A stretch of DNA of 30,912 bases from a virus. Both the position numbers and the translations under genes were made by a program. Position 1 is the stretch's first letter; each line of letters starts with the position of its first letter. The stretch lies in the IMG/VR virus record IMGVR_UViG_3300025141_000483, positions 1 to 30,912 of that record; one strand, written 5' to 3'. The notes under the pieces were generated by a model that did not search any database, was not told the DNA's origin, and saw nothing but the letters and a program-made list of their open reading frames with translations. Of this stretch, positions 14,505 to 21,597 are shown one piece after another.

Positions 14505-14935
14505 TAGTCAGTCAATACGCCCTTTATGTTGTATTTAACCATAGACCCTTTCGTTCTTGTAGCCCCTGAATAGTAGTCCCCCTCTTTCGGTTGTCTGGCC
14601 ATATTCATACTTTCCAAACTAATCGATTGCCCAGATGTAAAGAATATATCATCATAGATTGTGCAACTTGTAGTTAGTTTTGCAAAGTCTCTCCAAAGAG
14701 AAACACTCATCCCATTAGTAACTAAATTCTTTTCATTAAAAACTCCTTGAATAGAAACTATTGGATTTTCTCTACCCACATAATCTACTTGAGAAATACT
14801 ATCTGCACTTGATGTCTTACCCGGTAAAACTGGTGAGTTAATATTATTCTTCCAAGCAAAAGTAATGTCTGTTCCACCTAATAAAACTGCTGTTCCTGAA
14901 TTAACTGCTGAACTTGATAATCTTGTGTCTGTCAT
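14504..14935 (-). CDS. Tail protein downstream of tape measure (distal tail-like)
   Basis: 143 residues, strand-rich (GTAVLLGGTDITFAWKN, NPIVSIQGVFNEKNLVT, MVKYNIKGVLTD). It begins three bases after the tape-measure stop and ends in a TAATG overlap with the hub gene. In siphoviruses this slot holds the distal tail (Dit) protein that links tube and hub. There is no sequence signature strong enough to confirm it. Confidence 0.6.
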   Translation of the reverse strand: MTDTRLSSSAVNSGTAVLLGGTDITFAWKNNINSPVLPGKTSSADSISQVDYVGRENPIVSIQGVFNEKNLVTNGMSVSLWRDFAKLTTSCTIYDDIFFTSGQSISLESMNMARQPKEGDYYSGATRTKGSMVKYNIKGVLTD

Positions 14936-14938
14936 TTT

Positions 14939-16588
14939 TTAAAAGAAATCTCTAAATCCGCCTCCACCTCCTTGTTCTTCATATGTTACCTTAACAGTGG
15001 TTACAATTTCTTCTGGAATTTCATCTAATTTATCAATTATCTCTTGAATATCTCCTACTGCCACATCTTTCATAGAAGTCCATTCAGAAGATGCTAATTG
15101 TAAAGCATAGACTAAAGGGAACTTGTCTTTTACAGGCCCACTATAAGCTATCAGAATTCCTAACTCTGCAACCTTCCCAATCATTTGTCCTAATTTAGTC
15201 AAATCTAAATCTGCCACTTCTCTTACAATCTCTTTCAAATTCTCTATTCCTCCCATGTCACTTATAGCACTGGCTACTTCTTGTATCGCTGGAATTTCTG
15301 CATTTTGCCAAGTATTGAATAGTTCCTCAAATTCTTTCTTAGCAAGTTCCACATCGGCTGCCCCCGAAATAAATATTTGTTCTGCTTCAGTTCTGCTTAG
15401 TTCCCCACTGGCTAATTCAGGTATTAGTTCCTCAAATTTTGGAGCCCCCCCAACACTTGGCATTTGGAAAAGAACCTCAGTCGCATAAACAAATAACAGT
15501 TTTATAGGTATTCTTGCGAGCATCCCAGCTCCTTGCCCCACCAATTTGGGAGCGATTTTTAACCCGAAGGCCTTAGCTATCCATGCTGAGATAACTCCTG
15601 TAAGTCTTGCTGCCCCATGAAGGATAGGGCCAGTTATCCTTGATGTTATTTTCAAAGACCAAGTTAAACCTTTTCCAAACAATTTTTTAATTGCTCTCCC
15701 TTTAGTCAATATTCCATCTAAACCCGCCTTTCCTAAAACTAGTTTCAAAGAAGCAGCGAATAATGTAAATTGTGCTAAGATAGACCCCAGACTAAATGCT
15801 GTGAATGCGCTTGCTAATGACCAAGCTGTTAAGTGAGGGTGTTGTTCTACAAATTCAGTAATCCACTCTACGAAGGAAATAAAAGTTGGAAGTAATGGTG
15901 CGAAAGCTTCTGCTAATGCTCCACCGATTGCGAATTTCAAGAATTTCCATTGTGCTCCAAAGGCTGCTAATGCTTGGTTTGCTTCATTGTTTGCTCCTGC
16001 TACTTCCATAAAAGTAGAAATAGAACTACTCATAATTGTTTGTAATCTTCTCGCCGCCATCATTGCACCGAATAGAATTCCTAACCATTCCATCTTGAAA
16101 CGTTTGGTGTTCTCGGTCGCCTTTTCCATCGCTTTTCCTAATGGTTGAACAGCCCCCGTTAATCTATTGAATGCTACTTTTCCACCACCTTTAAGAGTTT
16201 TGATTTCAAGGTTCATCTTTTTCAACTCCTTTTCCAGCTTCTTCACACTAATTCCCGCTATCTTTGCTCCCGCCTTTAATGTGATAAATCCTTGGTGGAA
16301 AGTCTCAGTATTCATTCTTTGAAGCTCTCCCATCTGTTGCATTCTTGTGAGTGGTTGCCTCGCTTCAATTTGTTTTGCCAGAAGCCTGAATGCCTCTCTT
16401 GTATTATATGCTTGATGCCTTACTTGTGCCAAGCCGTCAGCCAGCAAGTTCATAGATTTGGGTTTCCCCATCATTCCGAGGTTCTTTAAAATTTGCTTCA
16501 GTTGCTTACTCATTCCAACTAACTCAGCGGTAGCTTTTTTAACGCCAACTGTATGCACGCCTAATACTATCTCTTCTAACGATACCAT
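14939..16588 (-). CDS. Tape measure protein
   Basis: 549 residues. N-terminal helices with basic residues (residues 15-160) are followed by several long hydrophobic helices (MEWLGILFGAMMAARR; WSLASAFTAFSLGSILAQFT; LTGVISAWIAKAFG) and an acidic helical C-terminus ending in a Gly run (EEQGGGGGFRDFF). It is the longest tail gene and directly follows the frameshifted chaperone pair, as in lambda-like tails. At about 0.15 nm per residue it predicts a tail near 80 nm, shorter than lambda. ATG 16588 overlaps the stop of the chaperone -1 frame (TAATG). Confidence 0.85.
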   Translation of the reverse strand: MVSLEEIVLGVHTVGVKKATAELVGMSKQLKQILKNLGMMGKPKSMNLLADGLAQVRHQAYNTREAFRLLAKQIEARQPLTRMQQMGELQRMNTETFHQGFITLKAGAKIAGISVKKLEKELKKMNLEIKTLKGGGKVAFNRLTGAVQPLGKAMEKATENTKRFKMEWLGILFGAMMAARRLQTIMSSSISTFMEVAGANNEANQALAAFGAQWKFLKFAIGGALAEAFAPLLPTFISFVEWITEFVEQHPHLTAWSLASAFTAFSLGSILAQFTLFAASLKLVLGKAGLDGILTKGRAIKKLFGKGLTWSLKITSRITGPILHGAARLTGVISAWIAKAFGLKIAPKLVGQGAGMLARIPIKLLFVYATEVLFQMPSVGGAPKFEELIPELASGELSRTEAEQIFISGAADVELAKKEFEELFNTWQNAEIPAIQEVASAISDMGGIENLKEIVREVADLDLTKLGQMIGKVAELGILIAYSGPVKDKFPLVYALQLASSEWTSMKDVAVGDIQEIIDKLDEIPEEIVTTVKVTYEEQGGGGGFRDFF

Positions 16589-16809
16589 TATTTCTTCCTA
16601 TTTTTTTTCATTTGTTTTTCTCTTTCTTTGCTTTCCTCTTGCAAAAGTTCGATTAATACCCAAAATCTTGGTGATGGCATAGTCATAATCTCCGATATAC
16701 TAATGTGGAACTTCCTTAACATTATGTATATTCCTTTGACTATGGCAACTTCCAATGGGACGGATTTCCTAAAAATCCTATCCTCTATTCTTCCTTTGCC
16801 GATTTCAAC
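16588..16809 (-). CDS. Tail assembly chaperone, T-like part in the -1 frame
   Basis: After the slippery site, the -1 frame stays open for 73 codons and ends in TAA exactly overlapping the tape-measure ATG. It has no good start codon of its own, as expected for a domain made only by frameshifting. The encoded segment begins VEIGKGRIEDRIFRKS and contains HISISEIMTMPSPRFWVLIE, which resembles the T-domain pattern of siphovirus tail chaperones, then a basic helical tail (ESKEREKQMKKNRKK). The fusion product would be 166 residues (93 from the first frame plus 73). Confidence 0.8.
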   Translation of the reverse strand, partial: VEIGKGRIEDRIFRKSVPLEVAIVKGIYIMLRKFHISISEIMTMPSPRFWVLIELLQEESKEREKQMKKNRKK

Positions 16810-17087
16810 TTTTTTTGCTCAAGTCCATTAACTTTGAGTATCATATCGCTTACCTTAGCTATGAACTCTCTATCATTTATCGCTTTAAGTTGTTCTTTTG
16901 GAACCTCTTTCCACGCTTTATGTAGAGTAGTTACCAACAAATATTCGCTTGCTTCACCCATTTTGTCTTGGGTTTGTAGTGTTGCGAACTTAGCTTGTTC
17001 TTCAATACTCAATGGTTTAATGGGTATGCTCTCGCCGTTGTATTCGAGAATTTCCCCTTCGGAGATAAACTTATTTACATCTACCAT
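16785..17087 (-). CDS. Tail assembly chaperone, G-like
   Basis: 100 residues, mainly helical and charged, with a strand-rich lead (EILEYNGESIPIKPLSIEEQ) typical of siphovirus tail assembly chaperones. It lies between tail-tube and tape-measure genes. Codons 91-93 are CAA AAA AAG, giving the heptamer A AAA AAG in the right phase for a -1 slip; normal termination follows seven codons later. ATG 17087 overlaps the upstream stop as TAATG. The product is expected to coat the tape measure before tail-tube polymerisation. Confidence 0.8.
   Translation of the reverse strand: MVDVNKFISEGEILEYNGESIPIKPLSIEEQAKFATLQTQDKMGEASEYLLVTTLHKAWKEVPKEQLKAINDREFIAKVSDMILKVNGLEQKKLKSAKEE
16809..16815 (-). promoter_or_regulatory. 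Programmed -1 frameshift slippery heptamer
   Basis: A AAA AAG in X XXY YYZ phase, the same heptamer as in bacterial dnaX. A seven-A run (16816-16810) precedes the G at 16809. The zero frame stops at 16785; the -1 frame continues to 16588. Confidence 0.8.
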
Positions 17088-17350
17088 TATCCTAATGTTT
17101 TCCTCCTTTGTGGTTCTTCTTTTTCAGTTGTCTTCAACTCCTGAATATCTTGGGTGATTTGTGAGAGGAGGGGGATAAGGTTGAGATACATATATCTCGT
17201 GTTAAGTAACTGCCTTATCCCAACTGCATAAACATTACCACATTCTTCCTCGCAGTATTCTTTGAATTCCTTTAGAGTGCCTATTGGAATACCTGAAACT
17301 TTGAAAGTAGTTTTGGTCTTGTTATCTATCTCCTCTACAAATTCTGCCAT
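17087..17350 (-). CDS. Small ribbon-helix-helix-like protein in the tail operon
   Basis: 87 residues. The core (TFKVSGIPIGTLKEFKEYCE, then GNVYAVGIRQLL) has the strand-helix-helix rhythm of RHH DNA-binding proteins, followed by an amphipathic helix and a basic tail (KTTEKEEPQRRKTLG). Both ends overlap neighbours as TAATG, so it is co-expressed with the tail tube and chaperone. A DNA-binding protein here is unusual; a structural minor tail role is the alternative. Confidence 0.6.
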   Translation of the reverse strand: MAEFVEEIDNKTKTTFKVSGIPIGTLKEFKEYCEEECGNVYAVGIRQLLNTRYMYLNLIPLLSQITQDIQELKTTEKEEPQRRKTLG

Positions 17351-17916
17351 TAGAACTTATTGCCTGTAGTGTATGCGCTCAATGCTGATAATGCACTGGT
17401 CGTATCACAGCTCTCCTTTTTCCAATTTTGACCTCCATCAGGGTCTTCAGTCGATAGTTTGAATTTCAGAGTTCCTGTCAGGTTTTCTCCAGCATTAAAG
17501 TTGCTTTCCATACCTTCTACACAATAAGTCTCGGCGTAGATTTGTCTGTAAGCTTCTGAACTTGTTCCAACTGCTTCTGCTCCGGAAGTGATACTTGTAT
17601 CATTTGTCCAAAGAATTGCTACTCTGTATCTCGTAACTGTGCTCGAAGTAATGCTTGTAGCTGAACTTGTTGCGCCAGAGAAAATCCAATCAGTATCACT
17701 AACTGCGACAGGGATTGTATCAAAACTTAAATCAATATCTTCCTTTGTTCCAATACTTGTAATCTTTCCACCGAAAGTGTCTAAACCTTCAATATCGAAA
17801 TTTCCACCGGATGCTGCGAAACTTGTAGTTTTAGTTCTCATCTCTACTTCACTTCCACCAATAGGGCTCACACTAACAAATGCTTTGTCATGCCATGCTT
17901 CTGTTTGAAATGCCAT
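17350..17916 (-). CDS. Major tail tube protein
   Basis: 188 residues, Ser/Thr/Gly-rich and almost all strand, e.g. FVSVSPIGGSEVEMRTKTTS, GGNFDIEGLDTFGGKITSIG and LTGTLKFKLST, as in siphovirus tube proteins. The pattern GG..FDIEGLD.FGGKI resembles tail tubes of archaeal and bacterial siphoviruses. It lies after the connector and terminator genes and before the chaperones. GGAGG lies about 16 bases before ATG 17916, which is long spacing. Confidence 0.7.
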   Translation of the reverse strand: MAFQTEAWHDKAFVSVSPIGGSEVEMRTKTTSFAASGGNFDIEGLDTFGGKITSIGTKEDIDLSFDTIPVAVSDTDWIFSGATSSATSITSSTVTRYRVAILWTNDTSITSGAEAVGTSSEAYRQIYAETYCVEGMESNFNAGENLTGTLKFKLSTEDPDGGQNWKKESCDTTSALSALSAYTTGNKF

Positions 17917-17964
17917 TTTTTATTATTCTATTCCTCCTTGTAGTTCTTCTCTTTTCATTCTTTA

Positions 17965-18396
17965 CTATGCGCCCTCTAAGGCTTGTTTAATTCCTTTTCT
18001 TACTTTCTTCCCGAAATTATTTCTAATAAACTCTGCTGTTTTCTCCATAAATCCAAACTGATGTCCGCCCTTTGGTTCTGTTCTGCTTCCCCAATTCAAA
18101 GCTCCCAAATCTCCAGTTTCTAATGCTACATTAAGTGGGACATTACCCCTTCCTCCTGCGATTTCACCATCAGTTCTACTTACGATAACCCAACTTTGCT
18201 TTTCTTCTGGGAAATTAATAATGTTTGCCCTTGTTCTTCCTGTTGCCTGTGGAACTATTTGTTGTGCGAACTTCCTTCCAAGTTTCGCAGTTTCTTCTAC
18301 TGCTTCTGATGTTCTTTGGTCTATAGCCCTTGCTCTTTTTTCAAATTTTCTAATAACCTCCTCTAAGCCAATCACCCTTACTATTTGTTGTGCCAT
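17965..18396 (-). CDS. HK97 gp10-like head-tail joining protein
   Basis: 143 residues from ATG 18396, which overlaps the upstream stop as TAATG; an in-frame ATG at 18435 would run into the upstream gene. The helical start (VRVIGLEEVIRKFEKRARAI), the basic Gly-containing middle (PQATGRTRANIINF) and the C-terminal helix (EKTAEFIRNNFGKKVRKGIK) match HK97-gp10 family proteins, which sit in the neck between connector and tail terminator. Confidence 0.75.
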   Translation of the reverse strand: MAQQIVRVIGLEEVIRKFEKRARAIDQRTSEAVEETAKLGRKFAQQIVPQATGRTRANIINFPEEKQSWVIVSRTDGEIAGGRGNVPLNVALETGDLGALNWGSRTEPKGGHQFGFMEKTAEFIRNNFGKKVRKGIKQALEGA

Positions 18397-18821
18397 TATA
18401 TTCTTTTCCTCGCTATTATCCCTACATCTCTCCAATGAACTTTCTTTCCTTCATCATTCAAATTCCAATTAAAATTAGAACTTCCCAATGTTGTAGAATA
18501 GAAATCTGTAAGACTTGCTTTATTAGCATAAATACTATTTGAGATTGTGTCTACTTCGGATGCTTGGTCAGAGTATATGCTCATAAGAATATTGAATATC
18601 TTTTCAGATTTACTACTATCAAATGTTTTATTTTCTTCAGAATCGCTCAAAGATAATACCACAAATGGAAAACCATCAAATCCCTTTCCTGCCATTCTCG
18701 GCATACTTGGGTAAATCCACTTTTTCTTATATCTTCTTCGTGGGTCAGTAACATTGTTTTTTATGAAACTCTCCATAACAGAATAAGGTTCTGTAAAGAT
18801 ATTGGAATTGGTTATAGCCAT
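18396..18821 (-). CDS. Tail terminator / neck protein
   Basis: 141 residues, with FPFVVLSLSDSEENKTFDSS, FNILMSIYSDQ and a later SNFNWNLNDEGKKVHWRDVG. The mixed strand-helix pattern (a hydrophobic strand, then a long helix counting out SEVDTISNSI) suits tail-terminator or gp17-like minor tail proteins that close the tail tube at the neck. GGAGGT lies about seven bases before ATG 18821. The assignment rests on position and general pattern. Confidence 0.55.
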   Translation of the reverse strand: MAITNSNIFTEPYSVMESFIKNNVTDPRRRYKKKWIYPSMPRMAGKGFDGFPFVVLSLSDSEENKTFDSSKSEKIFNILMSIYSDQASEVDTISNSIYANKASLTDFYSTTLGSSNFNWNLNDEGKKVHWRDVGIIARKRI

Positions 18822-18822
18822 T

Positions 18823-19617
18823 TTATACTACCTCCAAATTCTGCTTCCTTAGTAGTAGGTTGATTTCTTTAATTCTGCTATCCATTCTTTCAATATCAAT
18901 CGCACCCAATGAGTTATTTCCTTCTGAAACTGATTTGAAGACGGCTGAATTAACCATTCGTTTTACACAAAGTAGGATATCTAATTCTTTTGCTAAATTC
19001 GGAGGCGTGGCAAATCCATAATTATAAACTGCTTTAATCTTTCTTTTTCCGTTTTCTGGTTTGTTATCAATAAAACTAATCTGTGATGAACTGCTTTCAA
19101 CTAAATAATCACTTCCTAATCCTTGAGATAGTGTTTCCCATACTGGTGTGTCTGTTTCTGCCGCAGTATTTCTGGCTATACTTGTGATACCTAAAACTGG
19201 ATAGTTTTTCAAAAAGAATTCATCTTGTAAAAATCTAACATCTAAATATTCCGTGGCCGAAGAACTCTCAAAAGTTCGCCCAGTCATAGTTTCTAATTCT
19301 TCTTCTGATTGGTTAATTAAATCTTTAACAGCACTATCTTGCATATCTGAATAATTATAGTCGATGGAAACAACAACTCCAGAAGTAGGAGCACTATCGA
19401 AAGTCAATTCTCCGTCATCATAATCAACTGATACTCCGCTTGTTACTTGTGTGCTATCAGTATAAACTGCTACACTTGTAGAAATTAAATTATCATTAGG
19501 AACGCTAAATGCTGATAATGTATCGTTTCCTGTTCCAACTGCTTCGCTTCTCACTTTTGTGAAAGCGTTTTTCCCTAAGTAGTCCCAAATATCCTGCGGA
19601 TTTATGTATTTTACCAT
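18823..19617 (-). CDS. Head-tail connector (gp6/adaptor-like) with inserted beta domain
   Basis: 264 residues. A helical part (SAVKDLINQSEEELETMTGR and the C-terminal LAKELDILLCVKRMVN) matches connector proteins that form a dodecamer under the portal. Residues about 25-90 contain a strand-rich insertion (FSVPNDNLISTSVAVYTDST, VSVDYDDGELTFDSAP). Such adaptors are usually 100-150 residues, so the protein is long. It follows the capsid gene. AAGGAG precedes ATG 19617 by 11 bases, partly inside a possible hairpin. Confidence 0.65.
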   Translation of the reverse strand: MVKYINPQDIWDYLGKNAFTKVRSEAVGTGNDTLSAFSVPNDNLISTSVAVYTDSTQVTSGVSVDYDDGELTFDSAPTSGVVVSIDYNYSDMQDSAVKDLINQSEEELETMTGRTFESSSATEYLDVRFLQDEFFLKNYPVLGITSIARNTAAETDTPVWETLSQGLGSDYLVESSSSQISFIDNKPENGKRKIKAVYNYGFATPPNLAKELDILLCVKRMVNSAVFKSVSEGNNSLGAIDIERMDSRIKEINLLLRKQNLEVV

Positions 19618-19631
19618 GTGTGTCTGTTCTC

Positions 19632-19680
19632 CTTTTTCTGCGAAAAAGAAAAATAAAAAATAAAAAAAAATAAAATTTAT
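19632..19680 (-). terminator. Oligo-T block after the capsid gene, then SD hairpin
   Basis: Reading the minus strand after the capsid stop, T-rich DNA (runs of five to ten T, 19680-19643) should slow or stop archaeal RNA polymerase. It is followed by a 6-bp stem CTTTTT-CGCAG-AAAAAG (19648-19632) whose right arm overlaps the AAGGAG site of the connector gene. This could lower downstream expression relative to capsid protein. Confidence 0.5.
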
Positions 19681-19687
19681 TTACAGA

Positions 19688-20635
19688 TTAATCTGTTATT
19701 CCTCTAATTACGCAATAGGCATTTGGATACTTAACTGCGAACGCAAGTCTTTGAGTAGCTTGAAATTGTTCGATATCAGTTGCTATCTTATAATCTCTCC
19801 TGAACCTTAGTTGTCTTCTGTTTCCAAGTAATCCAAATTGTTTAGATACTCCGACAATAGCGTCGGCATTAGATGTTTCACCAGAACCTGTTCCGTAAGA
19901 AAGATTGATAGGTAATTGAGTTGAGCTCTTTACTTTCATTCCATAGATAGTTCCCAAAACACCTTCTTTCAATAATGGACTTCCCCATGTTTCATTGTTA
20001 AACATCGGTCGTGCATTACCATCAGTTAATAATCTTAAACTACCAACTGTTCTTGGTGCCCAGTATGATATATCTGGGGATGGGTGGTTATCTTGAATTA
20101 CTTGGTCCACTGCCTTTGAGACAGGCGTTAATGAGATAGTTGCCGAACCTGTTCCGGTTGTTCCAACTGTTCCATCTGCCCAAACGGCATTAGTGAATGA
20201 ACCAGTGTATCTTAGACCTTCGAATGGTGACGCTGTTGCGCCTGTTCCGTTAAGAACTCCATCATCAATCTTCAGAGCAAGGTCTCTTGCCATTTGTTCT
20301 GTCAAGTGATTTGCTAAAGATACATTGTTATCTTCTAAAACTTCAGTAGAGGCTTCAATCAAACTCGCTACTTTTTTGGCAGTTAATGTAATCCTACCAT
20401 AAGCGGTTTCGCTTGCAGTTATAGTGCCCGTTTCAGCTACCCAATATGCGGTTGATGCTCCAGTTGCTTTTGGAATATGCATAACATCACTTCCCATGCT
20501 TACGACTTCTAAGTCTGGCAAGGTAATAGATTTGGCTTGAATTAAATCAAGCACTCGTGCTGCAAATTCGTCTGGAACAAGATAACCACCTGCGCTGTCA
20601 GTAGCTTCTCTCAAAGCTTTGATTATGTCAGCCAT
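19688..20635 (-). CDS. Major capsid protein, HK97 fold
   Basis: 315 residues from ATG 20635, right after the scaffold stop; an in-frame ATG at 20662 would overlap the scaffold. The start MADIIKALREATDSAGGYLV followed by PDEFAARVLDLIQ is the N-arm of HK97-family capsid proteins. The E-loop and P-domain follow (STAYWVAETGTITASETAYG, RDLALKIDDGVLNGTG), then the A-domain (VSKQFGLLGN) and the closing P-domain strand. The N-terminal delta (scaffold) domain usual in HK97 gp5 is absent; a delta-like sequence is in the upstream ORF. Confidence 0.9.
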   Translation of the reverse strand: MADIIKALREATDSAGGYLVPDEFAARVLDLIQAKSITLPDLEVVSMGSDVMHIPKATGASTAYWVAETGTITASETAYGRITLTAKKVASLIEASTEVLEDNNVSLANHLTEQMARDLALKIDDGVLNGTGATASPFEGLRYTGSFTNAVWADGTVGTTGTGSATISLTPVSKAVDQVIQDNHPSPDISYWAPRTVGSLRLLTDGNARPMFNNETWGSPLLKEGVLGTIYGMKVKSSTQLPINLSYGTGSGETSNADAIVGVSKQFGLLGNRRQLRFRRDYKIATDIEQFQATQRLAFAVKYPNAYCVIRGITD

Positions 20636-20636
20636 A

Positions 20637-20963
20637 TTAATTATTCGTAGAGAAAAGTCCACTTGCTATTGCAAGTTCTCCTAATGAAGCGTTCTTCAAA
20701 GTTTTTGTGGTATCTGCTGCTTCCTCAACCAGTCCTCGTTCAGAATTCATAGCTTCTTTAATAGACTTTGCGATTTCATTTGCGATTTCTTTAACAGATT
20801 TTGCTTCTTCTAAGTGTGTTACAGGCAGTGTGCCCTTTTCCTCAACTTCTTCAGCTTCTTCGCATTCGCAGTCTTCTTCTTCAGCTTCTTCTTCAACTAC
20901 TTCTTCAGCATCTTCCAAAACTTCTTCGACTTCTTCAACAGGAGCCTCGTTTTCCTTTTTCAT
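20637..20963 (-). CDS. Capsid scaffold protein from an internal start
   Basis: In the second protease frame, AAAGGAGGT lies eight bases before ATG 20963, a near-perfect ribosome binding site inside the gene. The 108-residue product begins MKKENEAPVEEVEEV, has a long Glu-rich stretch with a CECE element, and ends in an amphipathic segment (EIANEIAKSIKEAMNSERG; KTLKNASLGELAIASG) like HK97 delta domains or scaffolds. It stops two bases before the capsid start. The arrangement resembles lambda Nu3, which is the in-frame C-terminal part of protease C. Confidence 0.75.
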   Translation of the reverse strand: MKKENEAPVEEVEEVLEDAEEVVEEEAEEEDCECEEAEEVEEKGTLPVTHLEEAKSVKEIANEIAKSIKEAMNSERGLVEEAADTTKTLKNASLGELAIASGLFSTNN

Positions 20964-21104
20964 TTCCTTCGACCTCCTTTCAATTATTTGAGTATCACTA
21001 AGTGCTTTCGCCAGTGAAAAATGAGCGTCAGGATATGCAGGAACTCCCACAGCCGACGTTTCTAATAAACTAATCTTCATAAACCTTCTTCTTTTAACTG
21101 CCAT
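20637..21104 (-). CDS. Protease C-terminal segment plus scaffold (second frame)
   Basis: This 155-residue frame opens at ATG 21104, eight bases before the stop of the first protease frame. It begins MAVKRRRFMKISLLETSAVG and continues VPAYPDAHF, which is the C-terminal strand signature (LxETSxVGVPAxPxA) of prohead proteases, followed by a Glu-rich scaffold region. So the protease is split over two frames: the N-part carries the catalytic residues, this part the closing strands. It could be made by reinitiation (GAGGAAG lies upstream), by frameshifting (+1 or -2), or be one protein with a sequencing indel. Confidence 0.75.
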   Translation of the reverse strand: MAVKRRRFMKISLLETSAVGVPAYPDAHFSLAKALSDTQIIERRSKEMKKENEAPVEEVEEVLEDAEEVVEEEAEEEDCECEEAEEVEEKGTLPVTHLEEAKSVKEIANEIAKSIKEAMNSERGLVEEAADTTKTLKNASLGELAIASGLFSTNN

Positions 21105-21519
21105 CAATTTCTTCCTCAATTACCTCAGTAGGTTTTCCACCAATGCTAAATCCAACAGGCATTCCTTTCTGCATATAGTCCCACAATAATTCTGCTTCTG
21201 GGTGTGCTTCATTTAATCTTGCTACTGCCATAAGTTTATCTCCATCTTGCTCTCCATCAACCCAAACACCCATAATATCTTGCCACCTATAAACTCTCTC
21301 ACCGGTTACAGGGTCTCTGCCGTGATTAGGAAATAGAGGGATTGTTCCACCCTTTAATTGTAAAATCATATCATCAATACACATTTGGTCGATGACTTCT
21401 CCATCTCTATCTTCTTTCAATCCAGAAATAGGAACTTTGATAAATCTCTCGCTGCCATCCTCAGATTTCTCTACCCAACTCTTTACTACTGGTGCGAATA
21501 TATTGAATTCTTTACTCAT
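21094..21519 (-). CDS. Prohead protease, N-terminal part (split)
   Basis: 141 residues with HK97/U35-type prohead protease features: VPISGLKEDRDGEVI, the catalytic His in PLFPNHGRDP (about residue 90) and the catalytic Ser in MPVGFSIGGKP. The frame stops at 21094 just before the region where the family continues with its C-terminal strands, which are found in the overlapping next frame. On its own the protein would lack those strands. Expected role: cleaving scaffold/delta domain during prohead maturation. Confidence 0.8.
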   Translation of the reverse strand: MSKEFNIFAPVVKSWVEKSEDGSERFIKVPISGLKEDRDGEVIDQMCIDDMILQLKGGTIPLFPNHGRDPVTGERVYRWQDIMGVWVDGEQDGDKLMAVARLNEAHPEAELLWDYMQKGMPVGFSIGGKPTEVIEEEIDGS

Positions 21520-21563
21520 TTGTCATAGCCTATGCTAAACGCATACTTTTCAGTAGTAACAAT

Positions 21564-21574
21564 CTTATTTAAGT
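21564..21574 (-). promoter_or_regulatory. TATA-like promoter before the protease/capsid genes
   Basis: ACTTAAATAAG on the minus strand in the 78-base gap after the portal. The expected transcript start is near 21545, leaving a leader of about 25 bases before ATG 21519. It could raise expression of scaffold and capsid genes over the portal. Confidence 0.4.
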
Positions 21575-21597
21575 GTGTTGATTATTTTTTAAACAAA

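Noticed and set aside
20707-21017. Three plus-strand ORFs rich in Ser or Leu/Phe
   Set aside because: They are the antisense of the Glu-rich scaffold repeat; GAA/GAG runs give Ser, Leu or Phe runs on the other strand.
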